13,350 nucleotides of DNA from an uncultured Lachnospiraceae bacterium (GTDB lineage Bacteria; Bacillota_A; Clostridia; Lachnospirales; Lachnospiraceae), in assembly GCA_947178085.1 (NCBI GenBank), contig CAMWWS010000033.1, positions 1-13,350 of the forward strand. Direction: 5' to 3'. A program made the position numbers and the translations under genes. The notes beneath the pieces were generated by a model. The model was not told the origin of the DNA. It ran no database searches and saw nothing but the letters and a program-made list of their open reading frames with translations. Position 1 is the stretch's first letter; every line of letters begins with the position of its first letter. This document shows, one piece after another, positions 6,454-13,157 of the stretch.

Positions 6454-8142
6454 ATGAAACGATTTAGATATTTATCAATATTATTGTCGATAACTTTGTC
6501 AATATGCTTACTTACCACAGCATGCGGAAAAAATATAGATATGGGTGCAGCTGATACTCAGGGCATTAATACTGATAGCAATTCAGATATTAATGCGGTT
6601 ACCGTAGCTGCCTCGACAACTGCAACTTTTATAAATACCTCGGAAATTTTCTCGAATCGAGATCTGAGTGGAGAATATGATGAGTCAAAATGTGATAAAA
6701 TAACGCTTTCGGATACAGGCGCTGCCTCGGATTCAAAAGGAGTAGTCATAGATGGAAGTACAGTTACGATATCAAAAGAAGGAGATTATATATTAAGCGG
6801 AACACTCAGTGACGGAATGATAATTATAGATGTAGATAAGACTGAGAAGGTTCAGCTTGTTCTAAACGGAGTGAACATAAACAGCGATACTTCCGCAGCC
6901 ATATATGTAAAAAATGCTGACAAGGTATTTGTGACGCTTGCCGACGGCACCGTTAATACACTATCAAATGGCGGCAGTTTTATGGCGATAGATGACAATA
7001 ATATTGATGCGGTTATTTTTTCAAAGGATGACCTGACGCTGAATGGTACAGGAAGCCTTACGATTACTTCTCCGGCAGGGCATGGCGTCGTATCCAAGGA
7101 TGATCTTGTAATAACAAATGGCGGCTACGACATTACGGCATCTTCCCATGGACTTGCAGGTAAAGACAGTGTAGCAATAGCAGACGGAAGTTTTAATATA
7201 GAAGCCGGCAAAGATGCCATACATTCTGCAAATGATGACGACAACACTGTAGGAAACGTATATATCGGAGGCGGAACCTATGTTTTTGATGTGGAAAGCG
7301 ACGGAATAAGCGCTATAAATGAGATAAACATTGCAGGTGGAAGCATTTCAATAGATAAGTCCTATGAAGGTATTGAGGGCAGAAGCATAAACATTAGCGG
7401 CGGCAGAGTAGATATTATCTCATCTGATGATGGATTAAACGCTACGGATAAGAGAGGAACTACCGATAACGCGACAGGTGGAAACAGCAAGGATTTTCGT
7501 GGCGGCATGATGAACGACATTCAGAGCGATGCAATTATCAATATTTCAGGCGGCATTATTAATATTAATGCCGAGGGCGACGGCATTGATTCAAATGGAT
7601 ATATCACGATGAGCGGCGGAGAAATCTATGTGTCAGGACCTTCAAACGGAGGGAACGGAGCGCTTGATTATGGCATAGATGCAGTTGTAAGCGGCGGTAT
7701 TATAGTGGCGGCAGGGCAGAGTAATATGGCTCAGAATTTCGGTTATAATTCGACGCAGGGTTCTATACTTGTAAATACACAGAAGCAAAATGCAGCGGGT
7801 AGCGACATCACCTTGTTAGACAGTGAGGGAAATACGCTTGTTGCATGGACGATTGAAAAAAGCTATAATTCTGTTGTAGTAAGCTGCCCTGAGATAACGG
7901 CTGGAAAGTCATACACCCTGATAACAGGTGAAACGACTACAGAGATTACTATGGATGGACTGATTTACGGAGATGGCTTTAGCTTTGGTGGACATAGCGG
8001 ATTCGGCAGTTCCGACGGTCACAGTGGTGCCGGCGAACACGGAGACCCCGGAAGACCCGGCGGTCACGGAGGGTTCGATGATTCTAATATCCCTGACGCT
8101 CCTGATGAATTTAAGGATGGAAAAAGACCTTTTATAGATTGA
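6454..8142 (+). CDS. Surface lipoprotein with Cthe_2159-type parallel beta-helix domain
   Basis: This 562-residue protein begins with a lipoprotein signal: basic start, hydrophobic core, and lipobox LLTTAC with Cys24 as the acylation site. A Ser/Thr/Asn/Asp-rich linker follows, then from about residue 75 to 440 a repetitive region of short Gly/Asp/Asn turns. Examples are VSKDDLVITNGG, INISGGRVDIISSDDGLN and INISGGIININAEGDGID, which are rungs of a right-handed parallel beta-helix. This matches the Cthe_2159 carbohydrate-binding family, whose founder from Clostridium thermocellum binds acidic and cellulosic polysaccharides and calcium. The last about 55 residues are a Gly/His/Asp/Pro-rich tail (GGHSGFG, GEHGDPGRPGGHGG), perhaps metal- or polyanion-binding. 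It is anchored on the outer face of the membrane. AAGGAAG precedes the ATG. Family calls are well supported; its ligand here is unknown. Confidence 0.85.
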   Translation: MKRFRYLSILLSITLSICLLTTACGKNIDMGAADTQGINTDSNSDINAVTVAASTTATFINTSEIFSNRDLSGEYDESKCDKITLSDTGAASDSKGVVIDGSTVTISKEGDYILSGTLSDGMIIIDVDKTEKVQLVLNGVNINSDTSAAIYVKNADKVFVTLADGTVNTLSNGGSFMAIDDNNIDAVIFSKDDLTLNGTGSLTITSPAGHGVVSKDDLVITNGGYDITASSHGLAGKDSVAIADGSFNIEAGKDAIHSANDDDNTVGNVYIGGGTYVFDVESDGISAINEINIAGGSISIDKSYEGIEGRSINISGGRVDIISSDDGLNATDKRGTTDNATGGNSKDFRGGMMNDIQSDAIINISGGIININAEGDGIDSNGYITMSGGEIYVSGPSNGGNGALDYGIDAVVSGGIIVAAGQSNMAQNFGYNSTQGSILVNTQKQNAAGSDITLLDSEGNTLVAWTIEKSYNSVVVSCPEITAGKSYTLITGETTTEITMDGLIYGDGFSFGGHSGFGSSDGHSGAGEHGDPGRPGGHGGFDDSNIPDAPDEFKDGKRPFID

Positions 8143-8159
8143 GAATAGAGGAGATTCAC

Positions 8160-8840
8160 ATGAGACTACTTCTTGCCGAAGACGAAACATCCCTTGCGAA
8201 AGCAATCGTGACAATACTGAAAAAGAACAACTACACAGTTGATGCAGCCCGTGACGGAGTCGAAGCGCTGGAATATCTGGAAACGAATGAATACGACGGC
8301 GTAATACTAGACGTGATGATGCCGCGCATGGACGGAATCAGCGTACTTAAGCAAATACGAAAATCAGGCAATTGCGTTCCGGTAATCATGCTTACGGCTA
8401 AGGCAGAGGTAGATGACAAGGTGCTGGGGCTTGACAGCGGTGCGAATGATTATCTGACTAAACCGTTTGCTGCAAAGGAGCTTTTGGCACGTATTCGCGC
8501 AATGACAAGAAGTGGTACGGCAGCAGTGCAGCCGGATTCCAGACTGCGATTCGGAAATATCACTCTTGATTGTGCAACTTTCGGACTGTCATCACCATAT
8601 GGCAGCTTTACGCTGGCCAACAAGGAATTTCAGGTGATAGAACTTCTTATGAGAAATCCGGAACAGATTATATCGGCGGAACAGTTTATGGACAAAATAT
8701 GGGGTTTCGAATCAAATGCCGAGAGCAATGTGGTGTGGACTTATATATCATACTTGAGAAAAAAGCTTGTGGCGCTTAAAGCGGATGTGAAAATAAAGGC
8801 TATGCGCAATGTTGGTTATTCGCTTGAAAGCATGATTTAA
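8160..8840 (+). CDS. OmpR/PhoB family response regulator
   Basis: From the ATG at 8160, with GAGGAG at 8148-8153, this is a 226-residue two-domain regulator. The receiver domain (1-115) has the acidic pair Glu7/Asp8, the phospho-acceptor Asp51 in ILDVMMP, Thr79 and Lys101 in LTKPF. The C-terminal winged helix (about 130-225) shows LANKEFQVIELLM, the ISAEQFMDKIWG turn and the recognition region VVWTYISYLRKKL typical of the Trans_reg_C domain. It starts 17 bases after the beta-helix gene and precedes its histidine kinase by 49 bases. Its probable target is the 11-bp-period direct repeat at the head of its own operon (4890-4911). A TTG further upstream at 8139 was not chosen because the ATG has the ribosome site. 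Confidence 0.93.
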   Translation: MRLLLAEDETSLAKAIVTILKKNNYTVDAARDGVEALEYLETNEYDGVILDVMMPRMDGISVLKQIRKSGNCVPVIMLTAKAEVDDKVLGLDSGANDYLTKPFAAKELLARIRAMTRSGTAAVQPDSRLRFGNITLDCATFGLSSPYGSFTLANKEFQVIELLMRNPEQIISAEQFMDKIWGFESNAESNVVWTYISYLRKKLVALKADVKIKAMRNVGYSLESMI

Positions 8841-8889
8841 AAGAATAGCATAAAAGCATAACATAAACCATAAAAGGATTTAATGCGAA

Positions 8890-10191
8890 ATGATTAAAAG
8901 GTTGAGAACAAAATTTATAATTTTATCCACTGTTTCGCTTATATTACTGCTGGCTATCATTGTAATATCCGGCAGCTTTCTGAATTACAGGGAACTTGTG
9001 GCAAACGCTGACATGGTTCTTGCAAAGATAGCCGGAAACGACGGAAGACCAATGCATATGACTCCGCCTGAAAAGAGAGATTTTCCAAAGGATGATGACT
9101 TTGAGTGGCATGAAGGATTCTTAGGAAACAGGATGATGTCTCCCGAAATAATGTATGAAGCGAGATTTTTTACTGCAAATATTTCTAAAAGCGGAAACCT
9201 AATGTCTGTTAATACGGAAAGCATAGCCATGGTAGATGATGATGATGCGGAAGATTATGTGGAACTTGCGCAAATGAAAAGCAGTGAAAAAGGCTTTATA
9301 GAAGATTTCCGATATATTAAAATTCATAATGAAAATGGTATGTATATCATTTTTTTGGACTGTGGAAGGAATCTTAATACATTCAGAAATTCGGTTTTCG
9401 TGAACTGCCTTATTTCGTTCATGGGATTATTGGTAATTTTTATTATAATAGTCTTTTTTTCAAAAAGAATCGTTGCACCCGTAGCGGAAAGCTATGAGAA
9501 GCAGAAACAATTTATATCCGTTGCCGGTCATGAGATAAAGACGCCCATCACAATAATAGATGCAGATGCCGAGATTCTCTCTATGGAAATAGGTGATGAC
9601 AATGAATGGCTTCAGGATATATGTGCTCAGACGAGAAGAATGAGTGCGCTTACCAATGATTTACTTAAACTGTCCCGCATGGACGAAAACAGGCAGCAGT
9701 TTACCATGATTGATTTTCCCATATCAGATATAGTCTGTGAGACGGTTCAATCTTTTCAGACTCTGGCGCACAGTAAGGGAAGAAATATAGAAACCGAAAT
9801 TACCCCAATGCTTTCATACTGCGGTGATGAAGACAGTATCCGTCAGGTTGTGGGTATTATTTTGGATAATGCGATTAAATATACGAAGGTAAATGAAGAC
9901 GGAAGCTGTGACGATATTATATTGAAGTTGGAGAAAAAAAATCATAGTATAATCCTAAGTGTAAGAAACCATGCCGAAACGGTAGGAGATGAGCAGTTAA
10001 GGCAGTTTTTTGACCGTTTTTATCGTACAGAGAAATCAAGAGATTCCGAAAAAGGCGGTTATGGTCTGGGCTTGTCCATTGCAAAGTCTATTGTAGAGGC
10101 ACATAAGGGAAGGATAACTGCGGCTGCGCCAGATGCAGAAACCGTGCAGATAACGGTGGTATTACCGGGCACGCGGAGGGATTTGAAATGA
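8890..10191 (+). CDS. Membrane sensor histidine kinase
   Basis: This 433-residue kinase has a first helix at about 10-31, an extracytoplasmic sensor of about 135 residues (32-167) and a second helix at about 168-190. The linker after it is short (SKRIVAPVAESYEKQ) and shows no clear HAMP domain. The H-box VAGHEIKTP gives His214; the N-box LDNAIKYT (Asn327), F-box FFDRFYRTEKSR (373-384) and G-box GGYGLGLS (389-396) make a complete, probably active kinase. The sensor is strongly acidic, with DDDFEWHE (68-75, containing Glu-x-x-Glu) and DDDDAED (116-122), which suggests metal or polycation sensing by analogy with PmrB and PhoQ. That is inference. It pairs with the regulator encoded just upstream and overlaps the permease gene by ATGA. 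Confidence 0.92.
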   Translation: MIKRLRTKFIILSTVSLILLLAIIVISGSFLNYRELVANADMVLAKIAGNDGRPMHMTPPEKRDFPKDDDFEWHEGFLGNRMMSPEIMYEARFFTANISKSGNLMSVNTESIAMVDDDDAEDYVELAQMKSSEKGFIEDFRYIKIHNENGMYIIFLDCGRNLNTFRNSVFVNCLISFMGLLVIFIIIVFFSKRIVAPVAESYEKQKQFISVAGHEIKTPITIIDADAEILSMEIGDDNEWLQDICAQTRRMSALTNDLLKLSRMDENRQQFTMIDFPISDIVCETVQSFQTLAHSKGRNIETEITPMLSYCGDEDSIRQVVGIILDNAIKYTKVNEDGSCDDIILKLEKKNHSIILSVRNHAETVGDEQLRQFFDRFYRTEKSRDSEKGGYGLGLSIAKSIVEAHKGRITAAAPDAETVQITVVLPGTRRDLK

Positions 10192-11357
10192 CAAACAGGA
10201 TAATAACCTTTTTAAAAAAAGAAACGGTACTTTGCGTTTCAATACTGTTAGCCATAATATCGATGTTTATTGTAAAACCGGATTCAGAATATTTGGGATA
10301 TATTGATTTTAGAACGCTGGCGGTTTTGTTCTGTCTTATGAGCGTTATGGTGGGATTACAGAAAATAGGGGTATTTAAATGGGTTGCCGGGAAACTTATC
10401 AGGCATATGAGAAGCGGGCGAAGTCTTGTTCTGACGTTGGTTCTGCTTTGTTTTTTTTCGGGGATGATTATTACAAATGATGTTGCACTGATCACCTTTG
10501 TGCCTTTTACTTTTACTGTATTTAGAATGCTGGGAGAGGAGCAAAAAAAGCGGCTGCTTTTGCCGGTGGTCGTAATGCAGACGATTGCGGCGAATCTGGG
10601 AAGCATGCTGACGCCAATCGGCAATCCGCAGAATTTATACCTGTATGGTAAAGCGGGAATCTCTATCGGTGCATTTATTATGCTTATGCTGCCGTATACG
10701 TTATTGTCATTGCTGCTTCTGGCAATGTGGAGTCTGATTCTGGGAAGGTCATGTACGCAGACTTTTGAGTTGGAGGAGGAATCTGCTCATGAAGATTTTA
10801 TTCATGGAGACGGCGTAATATATCGCCTTTTGGTTTATGGTGCGTTATTCTTACTATGTCTGTTGACGGTGGGACATATACTGCCGTGGCAGGCTGTATT
10901 GTTAGCGGTTATTATTATGGTGTTTGTAACCGATAAGAAGGTGCTTGCAGAAGTAGACTATTCCTTACTCCTAACATTTGTGGGATTTTTTATTTTCATC
11001 GGAAATGTGGGAAGAATTGCAGCCTTTCGTGAATTCTTGCAGAATGTTATTGTGGGCAGGGAGATTTTTACTGCCGTTATTGCAAGCCAGATTATCAGTA
11101 ATGTGCCGGCGGCGCTGCTATTATCCGGATTTACGCAAGATTTTGCGGGGCTCATAATCGGTACGAACCTGGGAGGACTCGGAACGCTGATTGCGTCAAT
11201 GGCAAGTCTGATTTCTTACAAATATGTGGCAAAGGAAGCAGAAGACTGTAAAGGCAGATATATAATGTTTTTTACAGTAGCAAATGTTTGCTTTCTTGCA
11301 GTGCTTGTTTTGTTTAATTTTCTAATATATCGAGGATATCATCAAATGCTATTTTAG
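10188..11357 (+). CDS. SLC13/ArsB-NhaD superfamily anion permease
   Basis: This 389-residue membrane protein has about ten to eleven hydrophobic segments in two halves. Diagnostic pieces are IITNDVALITFVPF (94-107) in the first half, NLGSMLTPIGNPQNLYLY (136-153), and SNVPAALLLSGF plus GTNLGGLGTLIASMASLISY in the second. These re-entrant, Asn/Pro/Gly-rich segments mark the ion-transporter superfamily that includes SLC13/DASS carboxylate and sulfate carriers, ArsB and CitMHS. The substrate is not readable; an anion such as a dicarboxylate, citrate or an inorganic anion is likely. Its ATG overlaps the kinase TGA (ATGA, 10188-10191) with GGAGGG at 10175-10180, so translation is probably coupled to the kinase and a physiological link is likely. 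It converges on the yolD-like gene with a 44-base overlap. Confidence 0.85.
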   Translation: MTNRIITFLKKETVLCVSILLAIISMFIVKPDSEYLGYIDFRTLAVLFCLMSVMVGLQKIGVFKWVAGKLIRHMRSGRSLVLTLVLLCFFSGMIITNDVALITFVPFTFTVFRMLGEEQKKRLLLPVVVMQTIAANLGSMLTPIGNPQNLYLYGKAGISIGAFIMLMLPYTLLSLLLLAMWSLILGRSCTQTFELEEESAHEDFIHGDGVIYRLLVYGALFLLCLLTVGHILPWQAVLLAVIIMVFVTDKKVLAEVDYSLLLTFVGFFIFIGNVGRIAAFREFLQNVIVGREIFTAVIASQIISNVPAALLLSGFTQDFAGLIIGTNLGGLGTLIASMASLISYKYVAKEAEDCKGRYIMFFTVANVCFLAVLVLFNFLIYRGYHQMLF

Positions 11358-11646
11358 TATGCACAATCTGCAATATCCGGCTGGTTTCATCAATCCGTGC
11401 GACCATGCCGGATATTTTAATATATTCACCGTTACAGAAATATACCACGGTAGCTATTTCTCCGTGTTTAAGCTGATGCATTTTCAGATCCAGTTCCTCT
11501 TCCTTTTCCGGTGAAAGTGAGAGTTTAGGGACGATTATTTTTTCCTTTGCCGCCAGAGCTTCCGGCAAACCTTTTAGAGCTGCAAAAGGCATAAACTGTT
11601 TAGCCCTGTCGGATACTGGCATTTTATTCTTAGGACGTTTCGCCAC
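11314..11646 (-). CDS. YolD-like protein, partner of the Y-family polymerase
   Basis: From a GTG at 11646 this is a 110-residue protein with the YolD-like signature DRAKQFMPFAALKGLPEAL near its start, then a charged helix (LSPEKEEELDLKMHQLKHGE) and a small beta-rich part (TVVYFCNGEYIKISGMVARID). YolD-like genes are regularly found beside Y-family polymerase genes of the UvrX/YqjW type in Firmicutes, where they are thought to act as an accessory subunit. The GTG is chosen because GGAGG (minus strand, 11655-11659) lies 8 bases ahead and the conserved N-terminus follows at once. An ATG at 11700 would add 18 residues but lacks a good site. It overlaps the polymerase gene by 17 bases, implying translational coupling, and its 3' end overlaps the permease gene on the other strand. 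Confidence 0.85.
   Translation of the reverse strand: MAKRPKNKMPVSDRAKQFMPFAALKGLPEALAAKEKIIVPKLSLSPEKEEELDLKMHQLKHGEIATVVYFCNGEYIKISGMVARIDETSRILQIVHTKIAFDDILDILEN
11372..11418. terminator. Inverted repeat in the yolD-like gene, possible terminator for the plus-strand operon
   Basis: AATATCCGGC (11372-11381) and GCCGGATATT (11407-11416) are perfect 10-bp complements. Four more inner pairs, TGGT (11382-11385) with ACCA (11402-11405), are separated by one bulged T. On the plus strand the stem begins 14 bases after the permease stop codon and ends in TTTTAATATATT. It may act as the operon's terminator although it lies in the coding region of the opposite gene. The T-run is short and interrupted, so efficiency is uncertain. 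Confidence 0.45.
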
Positions 11647-12901
11647 TTCGATGACCTCCAATCTGCATATTTCTTTCTCTTGTAGTAGCATGTTCTTCAA
11701 GATTCATGCCTTTTAAAATAGCATTTTTTCCGAATTTATTCTTAATACTTATGACAGCTTCCTGTATTTTCCGATTCTTTTCAAGCTCCGCAGCATCGGT
11801 AAAAAAACTATACTGATGAAATTCCTCAGGAACAACGTTGTTGCAGCTTATATTGACGCGCTTGATCGGAAACTGCGGATTTACAATACGCTTATAAAGA
11901 GCAGTAATTGCGGGTATCAGCAGAATATCTGAGTTGGTTTCGTCATCCAGTGATGCAGTGCCGTGTGCCGACGGCACATTAAGGCGGTTTGCATATCCGA
12001 TATGCAGTGTAACGGATTTAGTGACAATTTTTTTCTCTACCATGTCAAGACACAGCAAATCCATCATTTCCTTTACAATCAGCTTTCCGTCTTCAAAGTT
12101 ATAGTCGCAGGCAAGTACCTGACCTGAGGAGATGCAATTCGTATCCGGTTTATAAGCTTTGATGTCAGCGATGGTAGTCGGCTCTCTTCCCCACGCATGG
12201 TCTATGAGCAGTTCCGCGTCTATGCCGAACAGGTTATAAAGAAAATCCTCGTCATAATGTGCGATATCGCCCATCGTAAGAATGCCATAGCCTTCCAGCT
12301 TCTTTGCAGTTCCGGCGCCAACTCTCCAGAAGTCTGTTAAAGGTTTGTGATTCCAAAGTGTTTCCTGATAGGTTTTTTCCGTCAGTTCGCCCACGAAGTC
12401 CGGCGAGTGTTTAGCCGTAATGTCAAGTGCAATTTTGGCAAGATAAAGATTCGTGCCGATACCGCAGGTAGCATGAATATGGAGTTTGTCGTAAATTTCT
12501 CCGACTATCTTCATTCCAAGTTCCTTAGCGGAAAGCTGATACATTGTCAGATAATCAGTAACATCCATAAATGCCTCATCAATGGAATAAACATGGATAT
12601 CGTCCTTTGATATATATTTCAGATAAATACCATATATCTCGGCGGCGTAATCAATATAAAGCTGCATTCGCGGAACGGCGGCTATATATTCTATATTAGA
12701 GGGTATTTCAAATATCCTGCATCTGTTATGGACGCCGAGCGCTTTCATGGCGGGAGAGACTGCTAGGCAAATCGTTTTCTCAGTCCGTGACATATCTGCC
12801 ACAACCAGTTTGGCAGTCATGGAATCCAGACCGCGCTCCGCACATTCAACGGAGGCATAAAATGACTTTAAATCAATGCAGAGATAGATATGTTCTTTCA
12901 T
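11630..12901 (-). CDS. Y-family translesion DNA polymerase (UmuC/DinB/UvrX-like)
   Basis: This 423-residue protein has the catalytic layout of Y-family polymerases, which copy past damaged bases. The first metal-binding block is LCIDLKSFYASVE (7-19) with Asp10 and Tyr15 at the steric-gate position. The second is VYSIDEAFMDV (104-114) with Asp108 and Glu109. Thumb helix-hairpin-helix sequence (WRVGAGTAKKLEGYGILTMGDIA) follows near 200, and the C-terminal part corresponds to the little-finger domain. The FY gate and the YolD-like partner suggest the UvrX/YqjW (UmuC-like) group of Firmicutes rather than classical DinB. The start at 12901 has AAAGGGGA upstream (plus-strand 12911-12918). A LexA-like box upstream suggests SOS control. 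Confidence 0.92.
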   Translation of the reverse strand: MKEHIYLCIDLKSFYASVECAERGLDSMTAKLVVADMSRTEKTICLAVSPAMKALGVHNRCRIFEIPSNIEYIAAVPRMQLYIDYAAEIYGIYLKYISKDDIHVYSIDEAFMDVTDYLTMYQLSAKELGMKIVGEIYDKLHIHATCGIGTNLYLAKIALDITAKHSPDFVGELTEKTYQETLWNHKPLTDFWRVGAGTAKKLEGYGILTMGDIAHYDEDFLYNLFGIDAELLIDHAWGREPTTIADIKAYKPDTNCISSGQVLACDYNFEDGKLIVKEMMDLLCLDMVEKKIVTKSVTLHIGYANRLNVPSAHGTASLDDETNSDILLIPAITALYKRIVNPQFPIKRVNISCNNVVPEEFHQYSFFTDAAELEKNRKIQEAVISIKNKFGKNAILKGMNLEEHATTRERNMQIGGHRSGETS

Positions 12902-12955
12902 GCAGCCTATTCCCCTTTCTTTAACTGATACGACTATTATGTGCCATATGAATAG

Positions 12956-12984
12956 AGTATATCATAAAATGTTTGAAATGTCTC
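12956..12984 (-). promoter_or_regulatory. Promoter of the polymerase-yolD operon
   Basis: Read on the minus strand, GAGACA (12984-12979; four of six bases of TTGACA) is followed by a 17-bp spacer and TATACT (12961-12956). Transcription would start near 12949, about 48 bases before the polymerase ATG. It is a moderate sigma-A promoter, consistent with a gene that is normally repressed. Confidence 0.55.
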
Positions 12985-12993
12985 TATTTATTT

Positions 12994-13007
12994 CGAACAA
13001 ATGTTTG
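12994..13007. promoter_or_regulatory. LexA-like SOS box
   Basis: CGAACAAATGTTTG matches the Bacillus/Clostridia LexA (DinR) consensus CGAAC-N4-GTTYG/C, with the R-N-R-Y centre also satisfied; the right arm has T where the left arm predicts C. It lies 9 bp upstream of the polymerase -35 element on the minus strand. SOS control of a Y-family polymerase and YolD is well precedented. Its position upstream of the -35, not within the promoter, is slightly unusual. Confidence 0.6.
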
Positions 13008-13068
13008 GTTATTTTTTCGCTTTATCGGTATACGCTCTGTTTTATTAATATTTTATTATTCGATGTAC

Positions 13069-13097
13069 TTGTATTGAATTTGCAGAAGAATTATAAT
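13069..13097 (+). promoter_or_regulatory. Promoter of the truncated response-regulator gene
   Basis: A perfect TATAAT (13092-13097) has a TTGTAT (13069-13074) at 17-bp spacing. The leader to the ATG at 13158 would be about 55 bases. It is divergent from the polymerase promoter, and the LexA-like box is over 60 bp away. Confidence 0.5.
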
Positions 13098-13157
13098 TTT
13101 TTTACGCATATAAAGTGTATGGTTTTTGACTGGATACAGATGAAAGGACATAATATA

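Noticed and set aside
8139..8160. TTG at 8139 as start of the response regulator
   Set aside because: The ATG at 8160 has GAGGAG at the right distance and begins the receiver domain exactly; the TTG would overlap the previous gene without a ribosome site.
10088..10624. Open 178-codon frame on the minus strand across the kinase-permease junction
   Set aside because: It lies wholly antisense to two well-supported genes, has no ribosome site, and shows no recognisable family features.
11280..11291. GCAAATGTTTGC inverted repeat inside the permease gene, sharing CAAATGTTTG with the LexA-like box
   Set aside because: It lacks the CGAAC arm of a LexA box and lies in coding sequence far from any promoter; the shared 10-mer is probably chance.
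11647..11700. Longer YolD-like protein starting at the ATG at 11700
   Set aside because: The GTG at 11646 has a strong GGAGG eight bases ahead, and the conserved family N-terminus starts there.
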